From: a virus
Length of the DNA: 37,386 nt
IMG/VR virus record: IMGVR_UViG_3300034196_000044
Location: 1-37,386 of that record
Direction: 5' to 3' (one strand)
The position numbers and the translations under genes are program-made. Position 1 is the first letter of the stretch. Each line of letters opens with the position of its first letter. The notes under the pieces were generated by a model that did no database searches, was not told where the DNA came from, and was given only the letters and a program-made list of their open reading frames with translations. This document shows, in pieces, positions 22,363-31,003 of the stretch.

Positions 22363-22966
22363 CGCATTGCTGCGTATGCGGCTCGGCCCGATCGTCGACA
22401 TGTTGCTCGAGCTGGAAACGGGTATCGAGGATCTGCGCCGCCGTTCTGATGGGTTTTGTAGAATCGGAGTGTGCAGTGCGGTCGATCCGGCGACCAACAC
22501 TTGCAACGTTTCACACGGGGATCTGATGACCCCGGCGATCAAGTTTTTCAACCCGAGCGCCGGCGAGCAGAGCGAATCCCGCATCCCTTCGGTGGGTGAG
22601 CAGTGTTTGTTGCTCAATTACGGCGGTGGCGAAAGCGGCGGGCAGTCGGTCGCGCTGTTCGGTTTGAACACCTCGCAGTTTCCCCCGGCCTCGACTGTGG
22701 CCACGCTGACGCGCAGGACCCACAAGGACGGCACGGAAAGCAGCTACGACGATGAATCCCACACCCTGGACTGGAAAAACGGCCAGACGGCGTTTAAGGG
22801 CTCCCGGGAAGGGGTCGAGCTTTCGGTCGGAGAGGCCAGTTTTTCGATGGCCCCCCAGGCTATCGAGCTGAAACTCGGCGAGGTCGGTTTCCGGATCGAT
22901 GCGGCGGGCTTCCACTTCCTCGGGCCTCTGGTGGACCACCAAGGGCGCCTTATCAGCAAGGTATAG
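22355..22966 (+). CDS. V: Baseplate spike/assembly protein gpV
   Basis: This 203-aa protein is P2 gpV-like (211 aa), the membrane-piercing spike at the tip of the tail tube. It has an N-terminal OB-fold domain (VCSAVDPATNTCNVSH...VGEQCLLLNYGG) and a C-terminal beta-helix (IELKLGEVGFRIDAAGFHFLG). ATG 22355 follows AGGAGG and overlaps the previous stop. It opens the V-W-J-I baseplate block in P2 order. Confidence 0.9.
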   Translation: MFDALLRMRLGPIVDMLLELETGIEDLRRRSDGFCRIGVCSAVDPATNTCNVSHGDLMTPAIKFFNPSAGEQSESRIPSVGEQCLLLNYGGGESGGQSVALFGLNTSQFPPASTVATLTRRTHKDGTESSYDDESHTLDWKNGQTAFKGSREGVELSVGEASFSMAPQAIELKLGEVGFRIDAAGFHFLGPLVDHQGRLISKV

Positions 22967-22973
22967 GCCTCCC

Positions 22974-23306
22974 ATGATTGGCATCGACAGAGATACCGGG
23001 GCAGCGGTCGACGACTGGCTGCAATTCGTGCAGCGCGCAACCCGGGCGCTGACTACGCCGATCGGCACGCGGCAAAAGCGCCCTCTGTACGGGTCGCTGT
23101 TGCCGGAGTTGCTGGGCAAAACGGTCGGCGACGACTTGTTGATCCTCGCGCAGAGCCATGCGGCAGAAGCGTTCTATAACGAGGCGAACGGTATCGGCGA
23201 TTTTGAGCCGGATGTGATCGTCGCCAGTCGCCGAGGTGCTGGGCTGCTGCTGCGGTTCGCCGGCACTTGGAAAAACCGCAAAGAGTCGTTCGAGGTGGTG
23301 GCATGA
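22974..23306 (+). CDS. W: Baseplate wedge protein gpW (gp25-like)
   Basis: This 110-aa protein belongs to the P2 W/T4 gp25 family of baseplate wedge initiators: it begins MIGIDRDTGAAVDDWLQ, continues with IGTRQKRPLYGS, a typical signature of this family (R/G-S-x-L-P-x-L), and ends KNRKESFEVVA. The start has a weak binding site (GGCCTCCC). It overlaps the next gene by 4 bases (ATGA). Confidence 0.9.
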   Translation: MIGIDRDTGAAVDDWLQFVQRATRALTTPIGTRQKRPLYGSLLPELLGKTVGDDLLILAQSHAAEAFYNEANGIGDFEPDVIVASRRGAGLLLRFAGTWKNRKESFEVVA

Positions 23307-24298
23307 GCATGTTGATACCCGGTCAAAATCAGTTGGCCGAGCCGGCAGTCGTCACCGTCGAGGAGTTTGAGGCGCTGCTCGCCGAGTTCAAAGCGTTCGT
23401 GATTGATTACGTTGCGCTCAGATCGCCGGAAAACGCGGCAAAGCTGAAAACCAGCCTGGAAAACGAAAGCGAGCTGCTGACGCTGGCCCTTGAGGCCTTC
23501 TGTGTGCGGTTGCAGACCCACGAACGCAAGTACAACGCCCGCATCAAGCAGATGCTTGCGTGGTGGGCAACTGGCAGCAACCTCGATGCCCGCCTCGCGG
23601 ACATGGGCCTCGAGCGGCAACTGCTGGTCGCCGGAGATCTTGCCGCGTTTCCCCCGGTCGAGCCGATCTATGAGAGCGACGATGACGCCAGGCTGCGTTA
23701 CTACCTGGCCCCGCATGCGCCGGCGGCGGGGTCGCGCATGCAGTACCGCCGGGAGGTGCTGACCCTCGGTGAGCGGCCTATCGTGAAGGTCGAGCCGCTG
23801 AGCTCGGGCGTGGTGTCGGTCACTTATACGTTTGACCCTGACGGCTTTGCCGCCCAGGTGAAGGACGGCAACGGGCGCCGAACGGCCCCGGGCAGTGTGT
23901 TGGTTACGGTGCTCTCGCGCTCGGGCGATGGCACCGCGTCTGCGGATCTGCTCGCGGCGGTTCGTAAGCATTTCGCCCGGGATGACGTGAAGCCGGAGAC
24001 GGATCTCGTCACCGTGCAGAGCGCGAAAATTAAGCGCTACAAGATCCGGGTGGTGGCCAAGATCAACGCGGGGCCTGATTCGGGCCTGACAAAGATCGCG
24101 GCTGAAAAACAGTTGCAGGCCTATGCAGACTCTTGTCATCACCTCGAGGGCCGTGTAGATCCGAGCTGGATCGATTACACCCTGCACGCTTCCGGCGCCG
24201 TGCAGCTCGAAATCCTCGAGCCGTTGGCGCCTATCGCGACAACGGCCTCTGAGGCCCCGTATTGCACGGGGATAGAGGTAGAGGTGCGCACTTTATGA
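23303..24298 (+). CDS. J: Baseplate protein gpJ
   Basis: This 331-aa protein belongs to the P2 J/Mu gp47/T4 gp6 family that forms the baseplate wedge ring. Characteristic stretches are NARIKQMLAWWATGSNLD and YYLAPHAPAAGSRMQYRREVLTLGE, with SVLVTVLSRSGDGTAS and a C-terminal tail (VQLEILEPL). It overlaps gpW and gpI genes by ATGA junctions, so the four baseplate genes are translationally coupled. Confidence 0.92.
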   Translation: MSMLIPGQNQLAEPAVVTVEEFEALLAEFKAFVIDYVALRSPENAAKLKTSLENESELLTLALEAFCVRLQTHERKYNARIKQMLAWWATGSNLDARLADMGLERQLLVAGDLAAFPPVEPIYESDDDARLRYYLAPHAPAAGSRMQYRREVLTLGERPIVKVEPLSSGVVSVTYTFDPDGFAAQVKDGNGRRTAPGSVLVTVLSRSGDGTASADLLAAVRKHFARDDVKPETDLVTVQSAKIKRYKIRVVAKINAGPDSGLTKIAAEKQLQAYADSCHHLEGRVDPSWIDYTLHASGAVQLEILEPLAPIATTASEAPYCTGIEVEVRTL

Positions 24299-24930
24299 GT
24301 GACGAATCGCCTCGCTACAGTCTTTTGCCAGCCAACAGCTCGGCTCTTGAAAGAGCGCTCGATCTCGGTTTCGGGAATCTGCTGGATCGTATCGCGCCGC
24401 CTTTTCCGGATCTGATGGACCCACACGCAACGCCAGTTGAATTCCTGCCTTATCTCGGCGCCGATCGCGGCGTCAGCGAGTGGAGCTCCGAGGCGCCGGA
24501 AGCTGAAAAGCGTCTGACTGTGGCCCTTGCCTGGCCAACCAAGCGCCAGGCGGGAACGCGCAAGGCCTTGGAAAGTGCTGTGAAAGGCTTGCAATTGGTT
24601 CCCGATATCCGGGCTTGGTTTGAGCAGGCTCCGCTTGGAGCACCTTACAGTTTCACCGTGCGCGCCTTTTCGCTGCTGCCGTACAGCCCGGAAATCGACG
24701 CGCGCCTCGATAGGCGCCTCGCAGACGCTAAAAGCGAGCGCGACACGTTGTTTGTATCGGTTGGGTTGAGTGCGTCGGGTACTCACTACATTGGCGCGGC
24801 CACTGTCTGCGGTGAGCTGACCACTATCTATCCAATCACTATCGAGGGGCTCGAGGCGACCGGAAGTGCTTTCCGGGGTGCTGGCCTGTACGTCGTTGAG
24901 ACAACCACTATTTCTCCTTTGGGGTCCTAA
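24295..24930 (+). CDS. I: Baseplate protein gpI
   Basis: This 211-aa protein belongs to the P2 I family (176 aa in P2), which links the baseplate to the tail fibre. Typical segments are SRYSLLPANSSALERALD-like N-terminus, FPDLMDPHATPVEFLPYLGADRGV and TVALAWPTKRQAGTRKALESA. The extra C-terminal part (SGTHYIGAATVCGELTTIYP) may hold the fibre. The fibre gene starts directly after its stop. Confidence 0.9.
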   Translation: MSDESPRYSLLPANSSALERALDLGFGNLLDRIAPPFPDLMDPHATPVEFLPYLGADRGVSEWSSEAPEAEKRLTVALAWPTKRQAGTRKALESAVKGLQLVPDIRAWFEQAPLGAPYSFTVRAFSLLPYSPEIDARLDRRLADAKSERDTLFVSVGLSASGTHYIGAATVCGELTTIYPITIEGLEATGSAFRGAGLYVVETTTISPLGS

Positions 24931-27177
24931 ATGTCTGATTACTACACTCTGCTTACGAATGCGGGGATCGCTCACGAAAACGCCTGCAAAGCTGCGGGTG
25001 TGCCAATCAAGCTAACGCAAATCTCGGTAGGTGATGGAAACGGAGCGGTTTACAACCCGGCGGCAACCGCGACGGCTCTAAAGCGCGAGGTTTGGCGTGG
25101 TCCGCTGAATGCGCTGTTCCAGGATGATAAAAACCCGAGCTGGCTGCTGGCGGAGGTAACGATTCCGCCTGAGGTTGGCGGTTTTTATGTGCGCGAGGCC
25201 GGGATCTGGACCGATACAGGCATTTTGTACGCCATCGTCAAATATCCGGAATCGTTCAAGCCTGTGCTTGCTACGTCGGGTTCGGGTAAAGAGTTCTATA
25301 TCCGGGCCATTTTCGAGACGAGCAATGCGTCGCAAGTAACCCTAATGATCGACGACACGATCGTAAAGGCCACTCGGGCCTGGGTGATTAGCTATGTGGC
25401 TGATGAGTTGGCCAAGCTCGATGGTAAGCAGTCGGTTCGGGCAGCCACTACCGCGAATATTTCTCGGTTCGGAGCGCAGCAGATTGACGGCGTTGCGGTT
25501 GTGGCTGGCGATCGCGTTTTGGTCGCAAATCAAAGCGCGGCTAAGGACAACGGGATTTATGTTGTTACCAATGGTTTGTGGGAGCGTGCGGTCGACGCTG
25601 ATAGCGGCCTTGATGTTACGCCGGGCCTATTTGTAAGTGTTGAAGTTGGTACTGTAAATGGTGATAGCGTCTGGCAGTTAGTCACAGATGCGCCAATAGT
25701 TCTTGGTGTAACGCCGCTAGTTTTTGAAATGATGGTCGGGCGAACGGGTGTCAGTGCGGGGGCTTATCGTGTTGTAACCGTGGATAAGTACGGCAGAGTT
25801 ATCGGCGGTACTAATCCCACGACACTCGCAAGTAATGGCATCACGGACGGCCTTACTTCCACGCCGCAATCTGGCGTTGTGGGAGCCATCGCCGACATAC
25901 CAGTAACCACTTTGGGAACCTACATACCCGCAACTACCGATAAACCGCCAACCTCGAGCAATGGTTTATTTCTGCGGATGAAATGGCCGGGTGGAAATAC
26001 TGCATTCGATATTTTCGGTCACATAGGCGGCGGTGGCGATATTTTAGCTTTCCGCCGAGTCCTTGGTGACGGTTCGTATGTGATGAGGCACGTTTATCAC
26101 GATGGGAACTTTAATCCTGCCTTGAAAGCCAACTTGGATAGCCCTGCCTTGACTGGGGTGCCGACAGCGCCGACAGCGCCCCCTGGTAGCAATTACGGCG
26201 AGGTTGCAAATTGTGCGTTCGTCTCGGCGGCGATCAATACCTACGCAACCACAGTAACCGCCTCGTTAGCGACTAAGGCCCCCTTGAACAGCCCGGCGCT
26301 GACGGGCATTCCTACGGTGCCTACTGCTGCGCCGGGAACCAACTCGCTCCAGGCCGCCAACACCGCTTTTGTTGCTGCGGCCATCGCCAAACTGGTCGAT
26401 TCATCGCCGGGCGCATTGGACACGTTGAACGAGCTGGCAAGGGCGCTGGGGAACGATCCGAACTTTGCTACCACCATGGTCAATGAGTTGGCCAAGAAGG
26501 CCGAACATGCCACGACGCTGGCCGGTTACGGTATTACGGATGCATACCGCGTCGTCGATGTTGATTACAGGCTGAATGGCAAGGCCAACAAGGCAAACTC
26601 TCTGGCCGGATATGGGATCGGTGACGCGATTCGCAATAACAACCCGCTGCCAGGTGAAAGCATTGATATTCATGGTGGAACCTATGCGTTCCTGTCGTCC
26701 CCTTTAGAATCAACTGTTGCTCAAAACTGCTATTGGGATGGGGTGGACTGGGTACGTCATGACGGTACAAAGGGTGCGGTATGTATCAGTGCTGCTAATG
26801 GTGTGGCGCAGGTTAGAACGGCGCTACCTGGAGCTGGCCCGATTCGTTGGGCCACAAGCGATCTGTTATGGACGTCTTCAAACGCGACTGTTTCGAGTTC
26901 AAATGGTACCGGAACCCTGAAACTCCCAAACGGCTGGATACAGCAGGTGTTTGATGTAACAGAAAGCCTGCACGCGGGTGACGTTCGCTACTTCCCTGTG
27001 TCCTTTCCAAATGAGTGTCTTGGCGTTTTCCCTTCCCTTACCAGCGCTACAGCAGGAAGTTATGCAAATAACAGCGGCCTTTGCGTTGGCGACGTCAACA
27101 AAGATCGCTTTGTGATCAGCGCCGGGGGGAATTTCTCGCCCGAAGGTCGTTTTCGTGTACTTGCAATAGGAAGGTAG
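24931..27177 (+). CDS. H: Tail fibre protein (gpH-like)
   Basis: This 748-aa receptor-binding fibre has the P2-H/collar-type N-terminus (MSDYYTLLTNAGIAHENACKAAG) that attaches to the baseplate via gpI and continues to about residue 155. The middle has triple-repeat shaft elements: SPALTG(V/I)PT occurs twice about 50 residues apart (about residues 405 and 455), and LAGYGI(T/G)DA occurs twice near 530 and 555. The C-terminal 150 residues form the host-binding tip (WIQQVFDVTESLHAGDVRYF...). From about 25,560 to 27,170 the base composition is visibly more A/T-rich than the flanking genes, as is common for exchanged fibre tips. It sits directly upstream of its chaperone. Confidence 0.92.
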   Translation: MSDYYTLLTNAGIAHENACKAAGVPIKLTQISVGDGNGAVYNPAATATALKREVWRGPLNALFQDDKNPSWLLAEVTIPPEVGGFYVREAGIWTDTGILYAIVKYPESFKPVLATSGSGKEFYIRAIFETSNASQVTLMIDDTIVKATRAWVISYVADELAKLDGKQSVRAATTANISRFGAQQIDGVAVVAGDRVLVANQSAAKDNGIYVVTNGLWERAVDADSGLDVTPGLFVSVEVGTVNGDSVWQLVTDAPIVLGVTPLVFEMMVGRTGVSAGAYRVVTVDKYGRVIGGTNPTTLASNGITDGLTSTPQSGVVGAIADIPVTTLGTYIPATTDKPPTSSNGLFLRMKWPGGNTAFDIFGHIGGGGDILAFRRVLGDGSYVMRHVYHDGNFNPALKANLDSPALTGVPTAPTAPPGSNYGEVANCAFVSAAINTYATTVTASLATKAPLNSPALTGIPTVPTAAPGTNSLQAANTAFVAAAIAKLVDSSPGALDTLNELARALGNDPNFATTMVNELAKKAEHATTLAGYGITDAYRVVDVDYRLNGKANKANSLAGYGIGDAIRNNNPLPGESIDIHGGTYAFLSSPLESTVAQNCYWDGVDWVRHDGTKGAVCISAANGVAQVRTALPGAGPIRWATSDLLWTSSNATVSSSNGTGTLKLPNGWIQQVFDVTESLHAGDVRYFPVSFPNECLGVFPSLTSATAGSYANNSGLCVGDVNKDRFVISAGGNFSPEGRFRVLAIGR

Positions 27178-27180
27178 CGC

Positions 27181-27633
27181 ATGAAATTTTATTTCAGTCC
27201 ATCAGTGACTGCCTTTTATCGGTCTGATATCAGTGGCGAGCTTGGCAGCGATGATTGCTCGATGCCTGATGATGCCCTTGAGGTGTCTAGCGAGGTATAC
27301 GAGCGGATGTTGCGAGTCCGGGAGGAAGGTGGCCGAGTTGTCCCGGATGAAGACGGGATGCCGGTTGCAGCACCGGCCTTGCTCCCAACCGCCGAGGAGC
27401 TGGCCGAAAAGGCGCGGCGCTGGCGAGACGGGGTGATATCCAGCAGTGAGTGGATAGTGGCCCGCCATCGTGACGAAATGGATATGGCCCAGGAAACCAT
27501 GATTACGCCTGAGCAATTTTCGGAGCTATTGAGGTACAGGCAGGCCTTGAGGGATTGGCCGACCGTAGAAGGGTTTCCAAGTGCAGACCGGCGCCCAAAA
27601 GAGCCGGACTGGCTCGCTGATCAAGTCCAATAG
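27181..27633 (+). CDS. G: Tail fibre assembly chaperone (gpG-like)
   Basis: This 150-aa protein matches the Caudo_TAP family: N-terminal FYFSPSVTAFY, a central TAEELAEKARRWRDGVI helix and the C-terminal LLRYRQALRDWPTVEGFP-type signature (usually YR..L..W). It helps fold and trimerise the fibre encoded just upstream. The start follows the fibre stop by 3 bases. It is followed by a strong terminator. Confidence 0.92.
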   Translation: MKFYFSPSVTAFYRSDISGELGSDDCSMPDDALEVSSEVYERMLRVREEGGRVVPDEDGMPVAAPALLPTAEELAEKARRWRDGVISSSEWIVARHRDEMDMAQETMITPEQFSELLRYRQALRDWPTVEGFPSADRRPKEPDWLADQVQ

Positions 27634-27657
27634 CGCCCCGCACTGACGGGGCGTTTT
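27634..27657 (+). terminator. Intrinsic terminator after the fibre chaperone
   Basis: The stem CGCCCCG (27634-27640) pairs with CGGGGCG (27647-27653) and is followed by TTTTC. It separates the fibre module from the membrane-protein gene. Confidence 0.75.
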
Positions 27658-27688
27658 CTTTTCCGCTTTTCCTTCTGGAAGTTCAACG

Positions 27689-28363
27689 ATGAAAAACGCT
27701 TTCAATAGCGCGGCCTGGTTGTGCGCGTTTGTTTTTGCCGGGTTGCAATGGTTGGGCCTGGTCGTGTTGCGCCTGGTGCTGATCGTGCTGGGGCTTCCTG
27801 TGGTTGCTCTGGCGGCGCTGTTCCCGGTCGCCGGGGTGTCGCTGAGTGATGGTCGCCCTATCGTCAACCTGCGCCGCTGGGCCTGGCTCTTTGGCAATGA
27901 CTTCGATGGTCTCGATGGCGATAAGCGCAACTGGTGGGCCGATAACTGTGACGCCCTGGTGTTGTTTGGTTTGCTCCCGTTGCTGCGGCGTCTCGGTTTG
28001 CCGATCGGCTCGCTCCCTGTGACCAGTTGGCTTGCCCGCTGGTGGTGGGCGGCCCTGCGCAACCCGGTCAATAACATGCGTCTTTTGCCCGTTTTTAGTT
28101 GCCCGGTGGGCGAGTGCCTGATTGAGCATCTTGGCGCCGCCCTGGTCGAGGACAAGCCCGGGCAAGCGGGCTGGCAGTTCGTCAGTGCGCGTCGCCCTGG
28201 TGGTCTGGCTCGTTGGTACGGCCTGTATTGCGTCTGGCAATTGACCGGCGAGCGGGCTTTTGTGCTGCGTCTGGGCTTCAAGATCAAGCCCGAGCATGCG
28301 TTGGCCGCCGGTGAGCCGGCCAAGGGGATGACCTTCAAGCTAAACCCCTGGAAATCCATTTAA
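27689..28363 (+). CDS. Membrane-associated phage protein (DUF7338-like), possible moron
   Basis: This 224-aa protein has a strongly hydrophobic N-terminus (residues about 7-48, AGLQWLGLVVLRLVLIVLG... two membrane passes) followed by a soluble, Trp-rich domain (RRWAWLFGNDFDGLDGDKRNWW, ARWWWAALRNPVNN) and a conserved-looking C-terminus with PWKSI. Such proteins recur between tail-fibre and sheath genes in myoviruses, and I think they match a DUF7338-type family. It has its own GGAAG site and lies between two intrinsic terminators, so it can be transcribed independently. It may be a virion-assembly protein or a lysogenic-conversion factor, but no function is established. Confidence 0.75.
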   Translation: MKNAFNSAAWLCAFVFAGLQWLGLVVLRLVLIVLGLPVVALAALFPVAGVSLSDGRPIVNLRRWAWLFGNDFDGLDGDKRNWWADNCDALVLFGLLPLLRRLGLPIGSLPVTSWLARWWWAALRNPVNNMRLLPVFSCPVGECLIEHLGAALVEDKPGQAGWQFVSARRPGGLARWYGLYCVWQLTGERAFVLRLGFKIKPEHALAAGEPAKGMTFKLNPWKSI

Positions 28364-28389
28364 CCCTTTCTCAAAACACCCCTCAGAAG

Positions 28390-28408
28390 GCCGCCATGCG
28401 GCTTTTTT
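28390..28408 (+). terminator. Intrinsic terminator between membrane protein and sheath block
   Basis: The stem GCCGC (28390-28394) pairs with GCGGC (28398-28402) over a CAT loop and is followed by six T. Confidence 0.72.
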
Positions 28409-28427
28409 GTGCCTGGAGCTGCTGAAA

Positions 28428-28637
28428 ATGGCGACCCGTCAAAGTTACACCGTGCTTATCCCGTTTCCGAAAGGTGGCGGGCATTGGTCCGTAGTCGGCG
28501 AAAAGCTCGAGCTGCTGGACGTGCAGGCATCCGCCCTGCGTACCGCTGGCCGCCTTGCGCTGACCAGTGACCTCGAGGCGGCTCAGGCCGCCGAAAAATC
28601 TACCAAGGCTAAGGCCACCAGCGCGGAGGCCAAATAA
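28428..28637 (+). CDS. Small protein preceding the tail sheath
   Basis: This 69-aa protein (MATRQSYTVLIPFPKGGGHW...) has a short beta-rich N-terminal half (VLIPFPKGGGHWSVVGEKLELLD) and an Ala/Lys tail. GGAG precedes ATG 28428, and the sheath start overlaps its stop by one base. It is probably a sheath-associated small tail protein. It is not otherwise recognised. Confidence 0.75.
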   Translation: MATRQSYTVLIPFPKGGGHWSVVGEKLELLDVQASALRTAGRLALTSDLEAAQAAEKSTKAKATSAEAK

Positions 28638-29803
28638 TGGCTGAGGTTCTCAATTTCGAGCATAACGGCATCACGATCAACGCCACGGAATCGCCCGAGG
28701 CAATGGGTGGTTTGGGCGATAACGTGATCGGCCTGGTGGGCACGGCGCCGAATGCGTCTGTCGATCTGCCGCGTAACTCTGCGATCCGTATCAACAACTT
28801 TGCCGGCCAGGCGTTGCTTGATCCGACCGGCGCCGAGGCGGGCTCGCTGTTCCATGCGGTCTATCAGATCCTCAAGGTAGTTAAGGTGCCGATCTACGTT
28901 GTGATCGTTCCGGAGGGTTTGACGCCTGCCGACACGATCAACAACGTCATGGGCGGAATTGATCCGACTTCGGGCCAGAAAACCGGCCTGATGGCCCTGT
29001 CTGACGTTCCCGAGGATCTGACGATTATCGGCGCCCCGGGTTTTACCGGCACCAAGGCGCTGGCGGGTGAGTTCGCAGCCTTCGGCAAGCGCGTGAAGGC
29101 GCGTGTAGTGCTCGACGGCAAGGATGTACCTGTAGCGGGCCAAGTCACCTACAGCGGCGAGCTGGGCGGCGCTGAGCTGGGTTTTGATCGTTGTTTGGTG
29201 ATTCACCAGATGCCGGCGGTTTACTCGAAGGCGGCCAAGGGTAACGTGTTCCTTCCGCCGTCGACCCTGGCCATTGGCGCCCTGGCTGCGGTCAAGCAGT
29301 GGGAAAGCCCGGGCAATCAGGTCACTTTCGCCGAGGACGTGTCGCGCACGGTTGAATACAACATCCTCGACAAGTCGACCGAGGGTGATCTGCTCAACCG
29401 CTACGGCGTTTGTTACTACGCGCGGACCATTCTCGGCGGGTTCTCGCTGATCGGTAACCGCTCGATTACCGGCAAGTTCATCAGCTACGTCGGCCTCGAG
29501 GACGCTATCAGCCGCAAGTTGGTTAAGGCTGGCCAAAAGGCCATGGCTAAAAACCTGACCAAATCGTTCATGGATCAGGAGGTCAAGCGCATTGACGACT
29601 GGCTGCAAACGCTGGTCGCCGACGAGACGATCCCGGGCGGTAAGGTCTATCTGCACCCTGACTTGAACAGCGTCGAGAAGTACAAAAACGGGACGTGGTT
29701 CATCGTCATTGAATACGGTCGCTACGCGCCAAACGAGCACATGGTTTATCAGCTCAACGCCAGCGACGCGATTATCGAACAATTTCTGGAGGACGTTCTC
29801 TGA
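28637..29803 (+). CDS. FI: Tail sheath protein gpFI
   Basis: This 388-aa contractile sheath subunit of the P2 FI type (396 aa) has the N-terminal FEHNGITINATESPEAMGGLGDNVIGLVGTAP, the central YAVYQILKVVKVPIYVVIV-like region and the C-terminal FVIVIEYGRYAPNEHMVYQLNAS. It demonstrates a myovirus tail. It is followed immediately by the tube gene, whose ATG overlaps its stop by one base. Confidence 0.95.
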   Translation: MAEVLNFEHNGITINATESPEAMGGLGDNVIGLVGTAPNASVDLPRNSAIRINNFAGQALLDPTGAEAGSLFHAVYQILKVVKVPIYVVIVPEGLTPADTINNVMGGIDPTSGQKTGLMALSDVPEDLTIIGAPGFTGTKALAGEFAAFGKRVKARVVLDGKDVPVAGQVTYSGELGGAELGFDRCLVIHQMPAVYSKAAKGNVFLPPSTLAIGALAAVKQWESPGNQVTFAEDVSRTVEYNILDKSTEGDLLNRYGVCYYARTILGGFSLIGNRSITGKFISYVGLEDAISRKLVKAGQKAMAKNLTKSFMDQEVKRIDDWLQTLVADETIPGGKVYLHPDLNSVEKYKNGTWFIVIEYGRYAPNEHMVYQLNASDAIIEQFLEDVL

Positions 29804-30309
29804 TGTTTACCAACCGCGTAAGACAGGCCATTGCGGCCACCCTGCAAGGCCTCCCGCTGTCCGCTACAGTCGAGGAGTTCGATCCGCCAAAGATCGAATT
29901 CGATATGGAAGAAATGCGCGGTGGCCGCTTTATCGCCGAGGAAATGGCGAAGGGCGGCAAGGTGCTTACCAGTAAGATCACACTGCAAGGTGTTGGTTTG
30001 CCGATCATGCTCGCGCTGGGCGTAAAGCTCGGCGACGACATCCTGCTCAACGTGCGCGAGGGTGGCCAGGATCAGGACGGAAAAACCTATTTCACCTATC
30101 ACACCGTGGGCGGAAAGATGAAATCGCTCGAGGAGAAAACCCTCAAGATGGGGGATAAGCCAGTTACCGTGCTCGAAATCGCCTGCCGAACTTACAATCG
30201 CCTGGAAAATGGTTTCCCGGTTATTGATATCGATGTTCGCACGCAAAAGTTCTTCATGAACGGCGTGGACATCCTGGGCTCTGCCCGCCGCGCGGTTTTG
30301 ATGCCCTAA
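29803..30309 (+). CDS. FII: Major tail tube protein gpFII
   Basis: This 168-aa tube subunit of P2 FII type (172 aa) begins MFTNRVRQAIAATLQGLPLSATVEEFDPPKI and has the family's KIEFDMEEMRGGRF region and a C-terminal EIACRTYNRLENGFPVIDIDV. It forms the inner tube inside the FI sheath. It shares the 1-base overlap with FI and is followed by an intrinsic terminator. Confidence 0.95.
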   Translation: MFTNRVRQAIAATLQGLPLSATVEEFDPPKIEFDMEEMRGGRFIAEEMAKGGKVLTSKITLQGVGLPIMLALGVKLGDDILLNVREGGQDQDGKTYFTYHTVGGKMKSLEEKTLKMGDKPVTVLEIACRTYNRLENGFPVIDIDVRTQKFFMNGVDILGSARRAVLMP

Positions 30310-30335
30310 TCGGTTCTGACTCCTAAATTTTGATC

Positions 30336-30358
30336 GCCGCCCCACGGGCGGCTTTTTT
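30336..30358 (+). terminator. Intrinsic terminator after the tube gene
   Basis: The stem GCCGCCC (30336-30342) pairs with GGGCGGC (30346-30352) over CAC and is followed by six T. It lies 22 bp before gpE. Confidence 0.75.
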
Positions 30359-30379
30359 GTGCCTTTAAGGAATTGCCCA

Positions 30380-31003
30380 ATGTCTTGGACTCCGCCTGTT
30401 CACCTCTTGTTGTGCCCGATTACCGGAGAAGACGATCAGTTGATCGAGCATATCCAGCTCAAACCGTTGTATTACGCTGCACAGAAAGACGCGCTCGCCA
30501 AGGCCGGCAGCGATGAAGATGACCAGTTTTTCGAGTTGGCCAAGTTGGCCACCGGCTTGCCTGGCAAGGTGCTGGATCGGCTTATGCGCCCGGATTACGT
30601 GACAATTGCGCAGTACGTGCATGATATGTCGACCCGCCCGGCCTCGTATTTCCTGGCCAACGCCGCTAGTGATGCGGAGCTCGAGGGTGATTCTCGCGCC
30701 GAGTCCGCCGGTTCGGCAGATCCGGAGAATCTCGACGAGGTGCATTTGCTGTTCCCGCTCAATGTCGCAGGCGCGCAAGTCACCTCGTTGAGCCTTCAAA
30801 TGCCGGCTCTGATGGCCACCAAGACAATGAAAAAGCTCAAGACGCCGAAAGAGCGCGCCGAGTTCATTACCGCCCATTGCACCGGCCTGATGATCCCCGA
30901 CCTTGCGCTGTTGAGCGTTCCTGACTGGACCCAACTACAGGAGCGTATCGACGATTTTTTAAACAAGCCGGCGGCCTTTTTTCGGAACGCGATATCGAAG
31001 TAA
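30380..31003 (+). CDS. E: Tail assembly chaperone gpE
   Basis: This 207-aa protein is the gpE-type tail assembly chaperone at the usual position between the tube and the tape measure. It carries LLCPITGEDDQLIEHIQLKP, a helical middle and MKKLKTPKERAEFITAHC. It is longer than P2 E (91 aa). A slippery TTTTTTA at 30955-30961 lies near its 3' end and leads to the E' extension, so it is made in two forms. Confidence 0.88.
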   Translation: MSWTPPVHLLLCPITGEDDQLIEHIQLKPLYYAAQKDALAKAGSDEDDQFFELAKLATGLPGKVLDRLMRPDYVTIAQYVHDMSTRPASYFLANAASDAELEGDSRAESAGSADPENLDEVHLLFPLNVAGAQVTSLSLQMPALMATKTMKKLKTPKERAEFITAHCTGLMIPDLALLSVPDWTQLQERIDDFLNKPAAFFRNAISK

